From assembly GCA_023434665.1 (NCBI GenBank), contig JAEYSM010000043.1, positions 62,001 through 126,000 of the forward strand: DNA of 64,000 nucleotides, in the 5' to 3' direction. Of this stretch, positions 17,549 to 25,079 are shown in pieces. A program made the position numbers and the translations under genes. Under the pieces are notes generated by a model. That model saw only the letters and a program-made list of their open reading frames with translations, searched no databases and was not told where the DNA came from. Position 1 is the stretch's first letter; every line of letters begins with the position of its first letter. The stretch comes from Bacteroidota bacterium (GTDB lineage Bacteria; Bacteroidota; Bacteroidia; Bacteroidales; Lentimicrobiaceae).

Positions 17549-17740
17549 TTACTTATAATTACCGCTTTGGAGACGTCGTCCCTTGCCGGTTCTATTTGAT
17601 TTATCGGCCTTTCGGCGTAAACCCATACCTCTACCTAGTTGAAATTGATCGTGTGTGTCGTCCTCATGCAAACAACGTCCTAATTTCCTGCCGTCCCCGG
17701 AACCTTTTCCCAATGGGCCGGTACCATCCATCCGTGGCAT
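17549..17740 (-). CDS. DUF5320-type small Gly/Arg-rich protein
   Basis: 63 residues beginning MPRMDGTGPLGKGSGDGRKLGRC, the recognisable start of DUF5320 proteins (MPR-D-TGP-G-G-x-TGR-x-G-C), which are nearly always found beside NifX-like and MinD-ferredoxin genes. Highly basic and glycine-rich with a single cysteine. Function unknown. The position, with the stop 12 nt before the ATPase ATG and in the same operon, supports it being a real gene despite its size. Confidence 0.8.
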   Translation of the reverse strand: MPRMDGTGPLGKGSGDGRKLGRCLHEDDTHDQFQLGRGMGLRRKADKSNRTGKGRRLQSGNYK

Positions 17741-17774
17741 AGTACTTATTTTTTTTGATAATGAATATCAAAAT

Positions 17775-18134
17775 TTAATGAGAATGATTATGGTCGTGAT
17801 GGTTGCATACTTCGCCTCTTACTTCAAGTTTACCTTCGACGAAATCTTTAACCAAAGCTTCGGCTGATTTAACAGGTGCGCCAATAAAGGCATTAATATT
17901 CTGCTCATTGAACAGAGTAACAGCTTGTTGTCCCATACCACCGGCAATTACATCGGTCACGCCAAATTGAGCTACCCACTTGGGGTATAAACCAGGTACA
18001 TGCTCGGGAGGAGTGACCCGTTTTGTTGCTGTAATTACATTATTCTCAACCTCAACAATTGCGAATTCTTCACAATGGCCGAAATGAGCACATAAAATCC
18101 CATTTTCAAGGGGTATTGCAATACGCTTATTCAT
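17775..18134 (-). CDS. NifX/NafY-family (dinitrogenase cofactor-binding-like) protein, His-rich tail
   Basis: Fold of the dinitrogenase iron-molybdenum-cofactor family: MNKRIAIPLENGILCAHFGHCEEFAIVEV at the N-terminus, VIAGGMGQQAVTLF near 65 and GAPVKSAEALVKDF near 88. The last ten residues (CNHHDHNHSH) form a probable metal-binding tail. There is no nitrogenase in the window. Stand-alone members in anaerobes probably carry a metal or Fe-S cofactor for another enzyme. Lies 34 nt upstream of the DUF5320 gene in the islet operon. Confidence 0.88.
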   Translation of the reverse strand: MNKRIAIPLENGILCAHFGHCEEFAIVEVENNVITATKRVTPPEHVPGLYPKWVAQFGVTDVIAGGMGQQAVTLFNEQNINAFIGAPVKSAEALVKDFVEGKLEVRGEVCNHHDHNHSH

Positions 18135-18157
18135 AGTGCGATTTTTAAAGTTTAAGT

Positions 18158-18886
18158 TTAGTTTGCTGAAGGCATAACATCCTTCTTGTAAAGTTTTTCA
18201 TATACTTTATCCTTATCAAGCTTCTTGGTGCAGAAAAACCAGTCGTAACAAGTAGTATTCATATCAGTTGATTCCATTCTTTCTTTAGCAACACCACAAG
18301 ATCCTGCTGTTGGAACTATTACTTCATCACCAGGTCTCCAGTCGGCAGGAGTTGCTATTGAGAATTCGTCAGCTGTCTGAAGAGCTATTAATGCTCTGTG
18401 AAGTTCATCAAAATTTCGTCCCAAGCTAAGTGGATAATAGATAATTGCCCTAATGATACCCTTAGGATCGATAATAAAAACAGCTCTTACAGCTTTAGTA
18501 TTACTTTCACCTGGCATTAGCATGCCATATTTATGGGCTACTTCCATTGTGATATCCTCAATAAGAGGAAATTTAACTTCCACATCTTTCATGCCCTTGT
18601 ATTCTATCTTTTCTTTGATAGTTCGTAGCCATGCAATGTGACTATAAAGGCCATCAACCGATAAACCAACCAATTTGCAATTCAGAGCATCAAACTGCGG
18701 TTCCATAGTAGCAAAAGTCATGAATTCTGAGGTACAAACAGGAGTAAAGTCTGCAGGGTGGCTAAATAGAATAACCCATTTCCCTTTATAATCAGAAGGG
18801 AAATTTATTTCACCCTGAGTAGTTACTGCTTTAAATTCAGGCGCATTTTCGCCAATACGAGGCATTGAAAATAATTGTTCTTCCAT
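18158..18886 (-). CDS. Peroxiredoxin (Prx6/AhpC thermophile-type)
   Basis: Thiol peroxidase that reduces hydrogen peroxide and organic hydroperoxides in the cytoplasm. Peroxidatic cysteine C51 in PADFTPVC (PxxxTxxC), with the supporting Arg and Trp region near 120-180 and the extended C-terminal arm DWRPGDEVIVPTAGSC typical of the Prx6 subfamily. Extra C-terminal cysteines (SCGVAK, TTCYDWFFC) could resolve the sulfenic acid. 242 residues is a little longer than usual. Embedded in the metal-cofactor operon, which fits protection of oxygen-sensitive Fe-S proteins (inference). Confidence 0.95.
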   Translation of the reverse strand: MEEQLFSMPRIGENAPEFKAVTTQGEINFPSDYKGKWVILFSHPADFTPVCTSEFMTFATMEPQFDALNCKLVGLSVDGLYSHIAWLRTIKEKIEYKGMKDVEVKFPLIEDITMEVAHKYGMLMPGESNTKAVRAVFIIDPKGIIRAIIYYPLSLGRNFDELHRALIALQTADEFSIATPADWRPGDEVIVPTAGSCGVAKERMESTDMNTTCYDWFFCTKKLDKDKVYEKLYKKDVMPSAN

Positions 18887-18915
18887 GGTTTCTTGCTTTT
18901 AAGATTAGTACTAAG

Positions 18916-19242
18916 TTATTTTCCTTTTTGATTGATCAATTCAATAATTTCTTCTATAGTTCTTTCTGGTTGTTTTAGGATTACCATTTGAATGTTCAGG
19001 CTTTCAAGTACAGATTTTATTTTAAATCCATATTCCCCTGAGACGATCATATCAACATTCTTTCCTGCTAAGATTTCAACAGCAGCCAGTCCGGCACCTT
19101 CATCCGCGCTTTTTGCTGAATTTGGAAGAAATTCAATCGATCCCGAATCAGTATCATAGATTACAAACCAGGCACATCTTCCAAATCGTTCATCAATGGT
19201 TGACTGGAGTGAATTACCTGATGATGTTATCGCAGTTCTCAT
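18916..19242 (-). CDS. NifX/NafY-family protein (second copy)
   Basis: 108 residues with the family pattern: MRTAITSSGNSLQSTIDERFGRCAWFVIYD, then SADEGAGLAAVEILAGKNVDMIVSGEYGFK near 46-76. No His tail, unlike the other copy. Its ATG overlaps the DUF134 stop as ATGA, so the two are translationally coupled. Probably binds a metal cofactor. The partner enzyme is unknown. Confidence 0.87.
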   Translation of the reverse strand: MRTAITSSGNSLQSTIDERFGRCAWFVIYDTDSGSIEFLPNSAKSADEGAGLAAVEILAGKNVDMIVSGEYGFKIKSVLESLNIQMVILKQPERTIEEIIELINQKGK

Positions 19243-19685
19243 ATTGGTTCTTCAAGTTTATTTGTTAGTGTTTCATCATGATATACCTGAGTCCATTCGC
19301 TTCCGCAAAGTGGACATCTGTTTGTTTTTACTTCATTGCTTGATACATTAAAATAGCAACCACAGCTATTACAGGAATGCCAACTGCTATCGAAATATAC
19401 TTTGCCTCCTTCTATTATTATTTGTCTTCCTTCGACGAATGCTTTGGCAATTTTCTGTCTGGCTGATGAGTATATTCTAGTGAATGTTGGCCTCGAAACA
19501 CACATGGTATTTGCAGCTTCAGAGTGATTAAACATGTCGTAATCGCATAATTTCAGAGCCTCATATTCTTCAAAAAGCAAACCAATTGCTTCTTTTTGAT
19601 TTTTAGCTATACCGGGCCCATATGGTTGAAATCCTTTTACAGATGGAGGATTCATTAACTTCCTGGGGACTTTTATTCTTGTCAT
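19239..19685 (-). CDS. DUF134-family predicted DNA-binding regulator with zinc-ribbon tail
   Basis: Start placed at 19685 (MTRIKVPRK), the standard N-terminus of DUF134. The longer frame to 19721 would run through the promoter box and operator. DUF134 core at about 1-95: RKLMNPPSVKGFQPYG, LLFEEYEALKLCDYDMFNHSEAANTMCVSRPTFTRIYSSARQKIAKA, a helix-turn-helix. The C-terminal extension has two CxxC pairs (HSCNSCGC, RCPLCG) forming a probable zinc ribbon. First gene of the islet operon. A palindrome lies beside its -7 box, so it probably regulates itself and the metal-cofactor genes. Confidence 0.87.
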   Translation of the reverse strand: MTRIKVPRKLMNPPSVKGFQPYGPGIAKNQKEAIGLLFEEYEALKLCDYDMFNHSEAANTMCVSRPTFTRIYSSARQKIAKAFVEGRQIIIEGGKVYFDSSWHSCNSCGCYFNVSSNEVKTNRCPLCGSEWTQVYHDETLTNKLEEPI

Positions 19686-19705
19686 AATTGAGTAATAGTT
19701 CAGTA

Positions 19706-19713
19706 CAAATATA
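19706..19713 (-). promoter_or_regulatory. Promoter -7 box of the DUF134-led operon
   Basis: Minus-strand TATATTTG is a perfect TAnnTTTG. Predicted leader about 14 nt to the ATG at 19685. Confidence 0.6.
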
Positions 19714-19714
19714 G

Positions 19715-19728
19715 TGAACAATAGTTCA
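19715..19728. promoter_or_regulatory. Operator-like palindrome TGAAC-N4-GTTCA
   Basis: Perfect inverted repeat TGAAC AATA GTTCA immediately upstream of the DUF134 -7 box, inside the divergent gap. A second AATAGTTCA half-copy overlaps 19693-19702. Placement inside the core promoter fits a repressor site. Confidence 0.5.
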
Positions 19729-19746
19729 TAAAGTACATTATTTTAC

Positions 19747-19754
19747 TATTTTTG
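19747..19754 (+). promoter_or_regulatory. Promoter -7 box of the thioesterase gene
   Basis: TATTTTTG fits TAnnTTTG, 16 nt before the ATG. The short leader is typical for this set of genes. Confidence 0.45.
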
Positions 19755-19770
19755 TTAAATTTTTTTTCTT

Positions 19771-20133
19771 ATGATCACCCAATACAGGTTCATTACCCCC
19801 GAAATGCTCAATTGCAATGGAACTCTTTTTGGCGGTACCACAATGCAATGGATGGATGAAGTAGCTTTTATTGCTGCAACGCGGATATCGAGACAAAAGA
19901 TGGTTACAGTTTCAGTTGACAATCTTAAATTTATCTCACCTATAAAACCCGATTCTTTCGTTGAGATTAGTGCACAACTGCTAAAAGCAGGTCATGCCAG
20001 TCTTAACATAATAGTTGAAGTTTTTGCAGAAGGTATGTATTCTGGTGATAGGGGTCTTTCAGCAAGTGCTGTTTTTAAATTTGCAGCTGTTGGTGCAGAT
20101 GATAAACCGTGCCTCATTACTAAATCTCATTAA
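19771..20133 (+). CDS. Hotdog-fold acyl-CoA thioesterase
   Basis: 120-residue single hotdog domain of the YciA/BFIT type: HxN-like start YRFITPEMLNCNGTLFGGTTMQWMDEVAFIAA, with the GG-x-x-x-x-x-x-D-E active-site region near 20-30, then VTVSVDNLKFISPIKPDSFVEI near 45-65. It hydrolyses acyl-CoA to free acid and CoA; chain preference is unknown. Divergent from the DUF134 operon and the last gene before the right copy of the tRNA-derived repeat. Confidence 0.87.
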   Translation: MITQYRFITPEMLNCNGTLFGGTTMQWMDEVAFIAATRISRQKMVTVSVDNLKFISPIKPDSFVEISAQLLKAGHASLNIIVEVFAEGMYSGDRGLSASAVFKFAAVGADDKPCLITKSH

Positions 20134-20155
20134 GCTGATTGTATAGGCATCAGTA

Positions 20156-20177
20156 GTTCGAGTCCCTTCATCCGCAC
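20156..20177 (+). repeat. att-like direct repeat, right copy of tRNA-Leu 3' end
   Basis: 22 bases identical to 14453-14474. It contains only the T-loop/acceptor half of the tRNA, with no acceptor 5' strand, D-arm or anticodon arm before it, so it is not a tRNA gene. It lies 22 bases after the thioesterase stop. Confidence 0.75.
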
Positions 20178-20202
20178 ACGGCGAGGTGAAAAGTCCGGTT
20201 TG

Positions 20203-20856
20203 TTATTTCTTTATTTTATCCTTAAAGACCTGGCGAATTTTATCAACTTTTGGTTGAATGACAAAAGTACAGTATGGTGCATTTTTATTATTATTGTAGT
20301 AATTGACATGGTAATCCTCTGCGGGATAAAATTTCTCAAGGGCTGTGATTTCAGTTACTACCTGTTTTTCAAAAGCATTCGCTTCATTTAGTTTCTGCTT
20401 GTACTGTTCGGCAATCTCTTTCTGCTTTTCGTCATGATAGAAGATGACTGATCTGTATTGGGTTCCAACATCAGCTCCCTGTCGGTTAAGCGTAGTGGGG
20501 TCATGCGACTTCCAGAAAACCTCCAGTAAATCAGCAAAACTGATTATATCGGGATTATAGATTATTTGTGTGACTTCAGCATGACCTGTCGCACCTGATG
20601 ATACCTGTTCATAAGTTGGATTTGGCCTCTTACCTCCTGAATATCCCGGCTTGACTGATATTACACCTTCAAGTTGTTGAAAAACTGCTTCGGTGCACCA
20701 AAAGCAACCTGATCCAAATGTCGCAACTTCTTGTTTCGCTTGTTCCATTTTTGTATTGTTGGTAGTAGTCTGACCGTCATTGTTCGTATTCTGGGAGCAC
20801 GCAACGATGCCGCCAAAAAACAATACCGTCAGTGTAATATATTTTATGGAGTTCAT
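20203..20856 (-). CDS. msrA: Peptide methionine sulfoxide reductase A, envelope lipoprotein form
   Basis: Reduces methionine-S-sulfoxide in proteins. Catalytic motif GCFWCTE with C51 and C54, followed by GVISVKPGYSGGKRPNPTYEQVSSGATGHAEVTQI and YRSVIFYHDEKQ. The N-terminus (MNSIKYITLTVLFFGGIVAC) is a lipoprotein signal with a Thr/Asn-rich spacer, so it acts outside the cytoplasm. No MsrB domain is fused, and 217 residues fits MsrA plus signal. Lies just outside the tRNA-bounded islet. Confidence 0.95.
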   Translation of the reverse strand: MNSIKYITLTVLFFGGIVACSQNTNNDGQTTTNNTKMEQAKQEVATFGSGCFWCTEAVFQQLEGVISVKPGYSGGKRPNPTYEQVSSGATGHAEVTQIIYNPDIISFADLLEVFWKSHDPTTLNRQGADVGTQYRSVIFYHDEKQKEIAEQYKQKLNEANAFEKQVVTEITALEKFYPAEDYHVNYYNNNKNAPYCTFVIQPKVDKIRQVFKDKIKK

Positions 20857-21018
20857 GTTAGTAGCTAATTAACAGAGATTTATATATCATGTTCAAGTGA
20901 AGAATGATTAAAATGAAACGTAGTATCTGCTCATAAATTACAAAAGTCAATAACAAATAGGGATTAGCTTGGTTATTTTAGTATTTTCGTTAAAATAATT
21001 CCCGACCAATAAGGAAAT

Positions 21019-22908
21019 ATGAGACTAAGGCTATTTGCGTTCATTATAAGTATATTGTCTTTTTACCAGTTATCAGGACAGATTAGTGAGGGTGGATTCC
21101 CACCTGATTATTATGCCCGCGCCTCACAGGAATCTGAAATCTTTGAATTACAAGCACCGGATTATGAACTTCTTAAAAGACAAGATGACTCCATCAGCAT
21201 GATAGGTGAACCTGAACGGGTTGGTATCCTGATCAATACTGATATTAGTCCTTCGGATACAGGCAAGTGGGTTACTACAAGTGAATATGGTATTTATTCA
21301 TGGTCGCTTAATATTAAAGTGAAATCTGCTACCGGTCTTGCATTTTATTTCAGTGAGTTCCAATTGGCTTCTGATGATAAGCTCTTTTTGTATTCAGAAG
21401 ATCGGAGACATCTTATAGGAGCATTCACCGAAAAAAATAATAAACCGCATGGTCTGTTCTCGACTGAAATTGTGATGGGGGAGTCGGTGATCATTGAGCT
21501 TGTTACCTCGGATATGTATTCTCCGGTTAGGAAGTTCAGAATTTCGGATATACTTGTTTCCTATAAACCAATGGAATTCTCACTGCTTGATGGCTCGAGG
21601 GTTTTGCGGGCTTCTGATCCCTGTGAAGTTAATATCAAGTGCGAAGAGGGGTCTGACTGGCTAGACCAGGCCAATGGAGTAGTAAGAATAATGGTTAGAA
21701 ATAATCAAGTTGCATATTGGTGTACTGGTTCAATTATGAATAATACTGCTCTGGATTTCAGGCCGTTGATACTCACGGCTGATCATTGTGCACTTTCTAA
21801 TGGGATATATTCCTCAGCATCCGATGTTGCACAATGGGTATTTTATTTTAAACATGAATCTGTTTCATGTACAAACAATAATCCAACCGGCACAAGAAGT
21901 ATGACAGGTGCTGTTAAGTTGGCTTCCAGTCATTCATTTGCATATGATGGAAGTGATTTTTACTTACTTGAATTGTTTGAAAATATTCCCAACGACTATC
22001 AGCCATATTTTCAGGGATGGAATGCATTAAGTGAACTGAGTGATAACGGAGTGTCAATACATCATCCGGCCGGTGATGTTAAAAAGATAAGTACATACAA
22101 TACAGGGTTGGAGATAACACAATGGGGTGATACTCCCGGGTCTCATTACCTTGTTCACTGGAGTTCAACACCAAACGGTTGGGGTGTGACTGAAGGGGGT
22201 TCTTCAGGAGCACCATTGTTCAATTCCTCAAAGCAGATTATAGGGCAATTAACCGGTGGTGAGTCAGATTGCTCTAATACCTTAGGTCCTGATTATTTTG
22301 GTCGTGTTTCTTATTCATGGGAAAGTAATGGCACGCACGATTCGCTAAAACTTGCACCATGGCTCGATCCATTATTAAGTGGATTGAGAGTCATGCAAGG
22401 GACTTATAATACTAAAGTAGCACTTGCACAGTTTGTGGCTGACGAGAATGTGATTCCTGTGAACTCATATGTGAATTTCAGCGACCTGAGCGTTAATTCT
22501 CCCACATCATGGAGATGGCATTTCGAAGGGGGTACACCTTCCCAATTAGATACGCAGACTCCTGAAAAGATCTATTACGACAAATTAGGAACTTATGATG
22601 TGATGCTCGTAGTTACAAATGAGTTTGGAACTGATACAACATTGTTGGAAGATTATATCAGGGTTGTTCCTGTGGTTTATCCCAATCCCACACGCAACAA
22701 GATCAATATTTTGTTTGGAGATGATCCTGGTCCTCACCAGATAATGATAATGAATTCTTTAGGAAAAGTAGTTTCGCAATTTGAACTATCTGGAATAACT
22801 CACGCACACGAGTTTTCTTTCCTGGGAATGCCTGCAGGCCTCTACATCATTAAAGTAAAATCACCTGCTACAGAAGAGAATTACAAAGTATTGTTCTCAC
22901 CACTATAG
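21019..22908 (+). CDS. Secreted trypsin-fold serine protease with PKD and T9SS sorting domain
   Basis: Signal peptide (1 to about 21). Residues about 190-450 form a lysyl-endopeptidase-like serine protease with H256 in LTADHC, likely D313 in GSDFYLLEL and S396 in GGSSGAP. The GESDC segment near 420 lines the specificity pocket. A PKD domain (about 480-550, WRWHFEGGTPSQ) follows, then a C-terminal type A T9SS signal (VYPNPTRNKINIL... GLYIIKVKS). Expected to cross the outer membrane through the type IX system and be surface-attached or released, for protein degradation outside the cell. Confidence 0.92.
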   Translation: MRLRLFAFIISILSFYQLSGQISEGGFPPDYYARASQESEIFELQAPDYELLKRQDDSISMIGEPERVGILINTDISPSDTGKWVTTSEYGIYSWSLNIKVKSATGLAFYFSEFQLASDDKLFLYSEDRRHLIGAFTEKNNKPHGLFSTEIVMGESVIIELVTSDMYSPVRKFRISDILVSYKPMEFSLLDGSRVLRASDPCEVNIKCEEGSDWLDQANGVVRIMVRNNQVAYWCTGSIMNNTALDFRPLILTADHCALSNGIYSSASDVAQWVFYFKHESVSCTNNNPTGTRSMTGAVKLASSHSFAYDGSDFYLLELFENIPNDYQPYFQGWNALSELSDNGVSIHHPAGDVKKISTYNTGLEITQWGDTPGSHYLVHWSSTPNGWGVTEGGSSGAPLFNSSKQIIGQLTGGESDCSNTLGPDYFGRVSYSWESNGTHDSLKLAPWLDPLLSGLRVMQGTYNTKVALAQFVADENVIPVNSYVNFSDLSVNSPTSWRWHFEGGTPSQLDTQTPEKIYYDKLGTYDVMLVVTNEFGTDTTLLEDYIRVVPVVYPNPTRNKINILFGDDPGPHQIMIMNSLGKVVSQFELSGITHAHEFSFLGMPAGLYIIKVKSPATEENYKVLFSPL

Positions 22909-23027
22909 CCCGGTGTTTTTTTTTAACTCTGCTTGCGAACAGAGCTTTCTCAATAATAAACTGTCCCCTATAAGTCTGGAACTATTATTGAATGGGCTGA
23001 ATAATTACAATCTGAGAAAATGACTAA

Positions 23028-24026
23028 TTAGTAATATTTTATGGTTTCATCAATTACCTGAGTAAAAAGCTCTTTGAGGCCTAGTCCCATTTCAGCTGCT
23101 TGTTTAGGAACAATGCTTGCTTCTGATAATCCCGGAATGGTATTTACTTCAAGGAAATAGAACTGTGAAGGGCGTTCAGGTGTTTCGGGAGTAAGTATAT
23201 AATCGAACCTTACTATTCCTCTGCAGTTGAGTTTGCGGTACAATATCAGCGAAATACTCTTACACTCATCAGTAAGCATTTCACTAATTCTTGCAGGGGT
23301 TATCTCATTTGAGAATCCTGCAGTATATTTTGCTTCGTAATCGAAGAATTCATTAACGCTCACAATTTCCGTCAGAGGCAACACCACCATCTTTTGATCT
23401 TTCTCGAAAATCCCACAGGTGATTTCGATTCCGGGTATAAATTCCTGGACAAGTACTTCATCATCAAAAGCAAAAGCATTGTCAAGAGCCGGTTTTAATT
23501 CCTCAGGCACATGCACTTTCGAAATTCCGACGCTTGATCCATTGCAATTTGGCTTTACAAAGCATGGCAGACTGATGAACTCAATGATATGGGATAAGTT
23601 TAGGGTATCACGCTTATGAAGATAGAGGGTCTTTGCTGCATTAAATCCCCACCCCTTAATCAGTTCATTTGTAAGATATTTATTAAAAGTAAGGGCTGAA
23701 GTGGTCCTGCCACATGTATTATAAGGAACGCCCATCATATCGAGATATCCCTGAAGTTTGCCATCTTCACCCGGCGTGCCGTGGATGCCAATAAAAGCTG
23801 CATCAAACTTTATTTTTTCGTTTGGAAGACGTAGAGTAAAATCATTCTTGTCAATTTCATAAGGAGTACTTCCTTCAAGATACAACCATCTGTCTTCAGT
23901 GATATTTATCTGATAAACATTAAATTGTTCTGCATCGAGGTTCGCGGCAATAACCCTTCCGCTACTAACAGAAATTTCATATTCCTTTGAATAACCGCCT
24001 GTTAACAGTGCTATATTTTTTTTCAT
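23028..24026 (-). CDS. ddl: D-alanine--D-alanine ligase
   Basis: ATP-grasp ligase that makes the D-Ala-D-Ala peptidoglycan precursor. Family blocks: LLTGGYSKEYEISVSSGRVI near 7, HGTPGEDGKLQGYLDMMGVPY near 85, FVKPNCNGSSVGISKV near 155-170, EFIPGIEITCGIF near 195 and YFLEVNTIPGLSEASIVPKQAAEMG near 288-312. Standard length. Divergent from the PASTA-protein operon, an arrangement seen in Bacteroidota. Confidence 0.97.
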   Translation of the reverse strand: MKKNIALLTGGYSKEYEISVSSGRVIAANLDAEQFNVYQINITEDRWLYLEGSTPYEIDKNDFTLRLPNEKIKFDAAFIGIHGTPGEDGKLQGYLDMMGVPYNTCGRTTSALTFNKYLTNELIKGWGFNAAKTLYLHKRDTLNLSHIIEFISLPCFVKPNCNGSSVGISKVHVPEELKPALDNAFAFDDEVLVQEFIPGIEITCGIFEKDQKMVVLPLTEIVSVNEFFDYEAKYTAGFSNEITPARISEMLTDECKSISLILYRKLNCRGIVRFDYILTPETPERPSQFYFLEVNTIPGLSEASIVPKQAAEMGLGLKELFTQVIDETIKYY

Positions 24027-24046
24027 TTTGACAGATGATTTGACTG

Positions 24047-24054
24047 CAAAAATA
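24047..24054 (-). promoter_or_regulatory. ddl promoter -7 box
   Basis: Minus-strand TATTTTTG fits TAnnTTTG, 21 nt before the ddl ATG. Confidence 0.45.
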
Positions 24055-24105
24055 CAAGAAAAACAGCCGACAGGATACTGTTCTTATGGCCCTTTCAAAA
24101 TTGTT

Positions 24106-24113
24106 TATATTTG
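24106..24113 (+). promoter_or_regulatory. PASTA operon promoter -7 box
   Basis: TATATTTG is an exact TAnnTTTG. Predicted leader about 90 nt. Confidence 0.5.
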
Positions 24114-24207
24114 CATGTCAAACAATAAATGACAACTCAAATAAGTTATTGGGAAGTGCTGAATAAAAAGTGCATTTCTTAGCCGTAAATCATGCAACTA
24201 TAGTATC

Positions 24208-25035
24208 ATGAATTTCATTGAATTCATAAAAACCAGGATATTTCTCCGCCATTTAATTTTATCAATAATACTTTCAGCAGTTTTAATTGCCTTTATTCTT
24301 GGAATGCTAAAATGGTACACCCACCATGGTGAATCCTATAAAGTGCCTTCACTTGTTGGCCTTACCCCTGAGCAAATAGATCAACTGACAACGATTGACA
24401 ATTTTGAAGTTTTGATCATTGATTCGGTGTTTGATTCCCGGCAACCAAGAGGAACAGTACTTATACAGGATCCTGTTCCAGGCACTTATGTAAAGAAAGA
24501 CAGAAAGGTATATCTCACCACGGTAGCTGTGCTTCCTGAAAGAATAAGTATGCCAAATCTGGTTGATTTAACACTCCGTCAGGCGAAAGCCACAATAGAA
24601 ACTTACGGACTAAGGCTTGGAGAAGTTAATTATGTACCGGATATTGCTGCAAATGCAGTGCTTGCACAATTTTATAAAGGCAGGGAGGTCGAAGCAGGCT
24701 TTGAATTGCTCAAGGGTTCTGTTATTGATTTAAGAGTGGGGCAGGAGATGGGCAATGGAAAATATCAGGTCCCCTTTGTCGTTGGCAAAACCCGTGAAGA
24801 AGCTGAAGCCATTCTACGAAAATTCTATTTTGTGATAGGTGATGAATCTTTCGAGGATAATGCCAATCCTGAAACTGCCAGGGTTTATTCTCAATCCCCT
24901 TCTGCTGATCAGGGCGAATTCTTAAATCCGGGGCAGCCTGTTAATTTAATTTATAGGGATCCTGAGAAGTTTGACTTTGATGAGTACCTTGAATCTCTTC
25001 AAAATAAAGAGGAATCAAATGAAATTATTGAATAA
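24208..25035 (+). CDS. Membrane-anchored PASTA-domain protein
   Basis: One transmembrane helix (about residues 13-34), then three PASTA repeats facing the periplasm: YKVPSLVGLTPEQ (about 45-108), ISMPNLVDLTLRQAKATIE (about 112-178) and YQVPFVVGKTREEAEAIL (about 187-255). A short acidic tail follows. PASTA domains bind muropeptides or the glycan chain. Here no kinase or transpeptidase domain is attached, so it may be a peptidoglycan-sensing or scaffolding factor. Neighbours ddl (divergent) and rluD (two genes downstream) are usual companions. Confidence 0.88.
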   Translation: MNFIEFIKTRIFLRHLILSIILSAVLIAFILGMLKWYTHHGESYKVPSLVGLTPEQIDQLTTIDNFEVLIIDSVFDSRQPRGTVLIQDPVPGTYVKKDRKVYLTTVAVLPERISMPNLVDLTLRQAKATIETYGLRLGEVNYVPDIAANAVLAQFYKGREVEAGFELLKGSVIDLRVGQEMGNGKYQVPFVVGKTREEAEAILRKFYFVIGDESFEDNANPETARVYSQSPSADQGEFLNPGQPVNLIYRDPEKFDFDEYLESLQNKEESNEIIE

Positions 25036-25079
25036 TTTAGTGTATTGATTGTTAGATAAAGACACATAAAGACATATAG

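Larger units (their letters stand above)
14474..20177. mobile_element. Putative tRNA-Leu-bounded genomic islet (no integrase)
   Basis: The 5.7-kb segment lies between the intact tRNA-Leu and a same-orientation copy of the tRNA's last 22 bases, the classic arrangement left by site-specific integration into a tRNA 3' end. It carries a coherent redox/metal-cofactor gene set (MinD-ferredoxin pair, DUF5320, two NifX-like, peroxiredoxin, DUF134) plus a PLP lyase and a thioesterase. There is no integrase, excisionase or replication gene, so if it was an element it is decayed or relied on other functions. Alternative: the right copy is a relic of a duplicated tRNA gene. Confidence 0.4.

Noticed and set aside
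20156..20177. Second tRNA-Leu gene
   Set aside because: Only the 3' half is present; no acceptor 5' strand, D-arm or anticodon precedes it.
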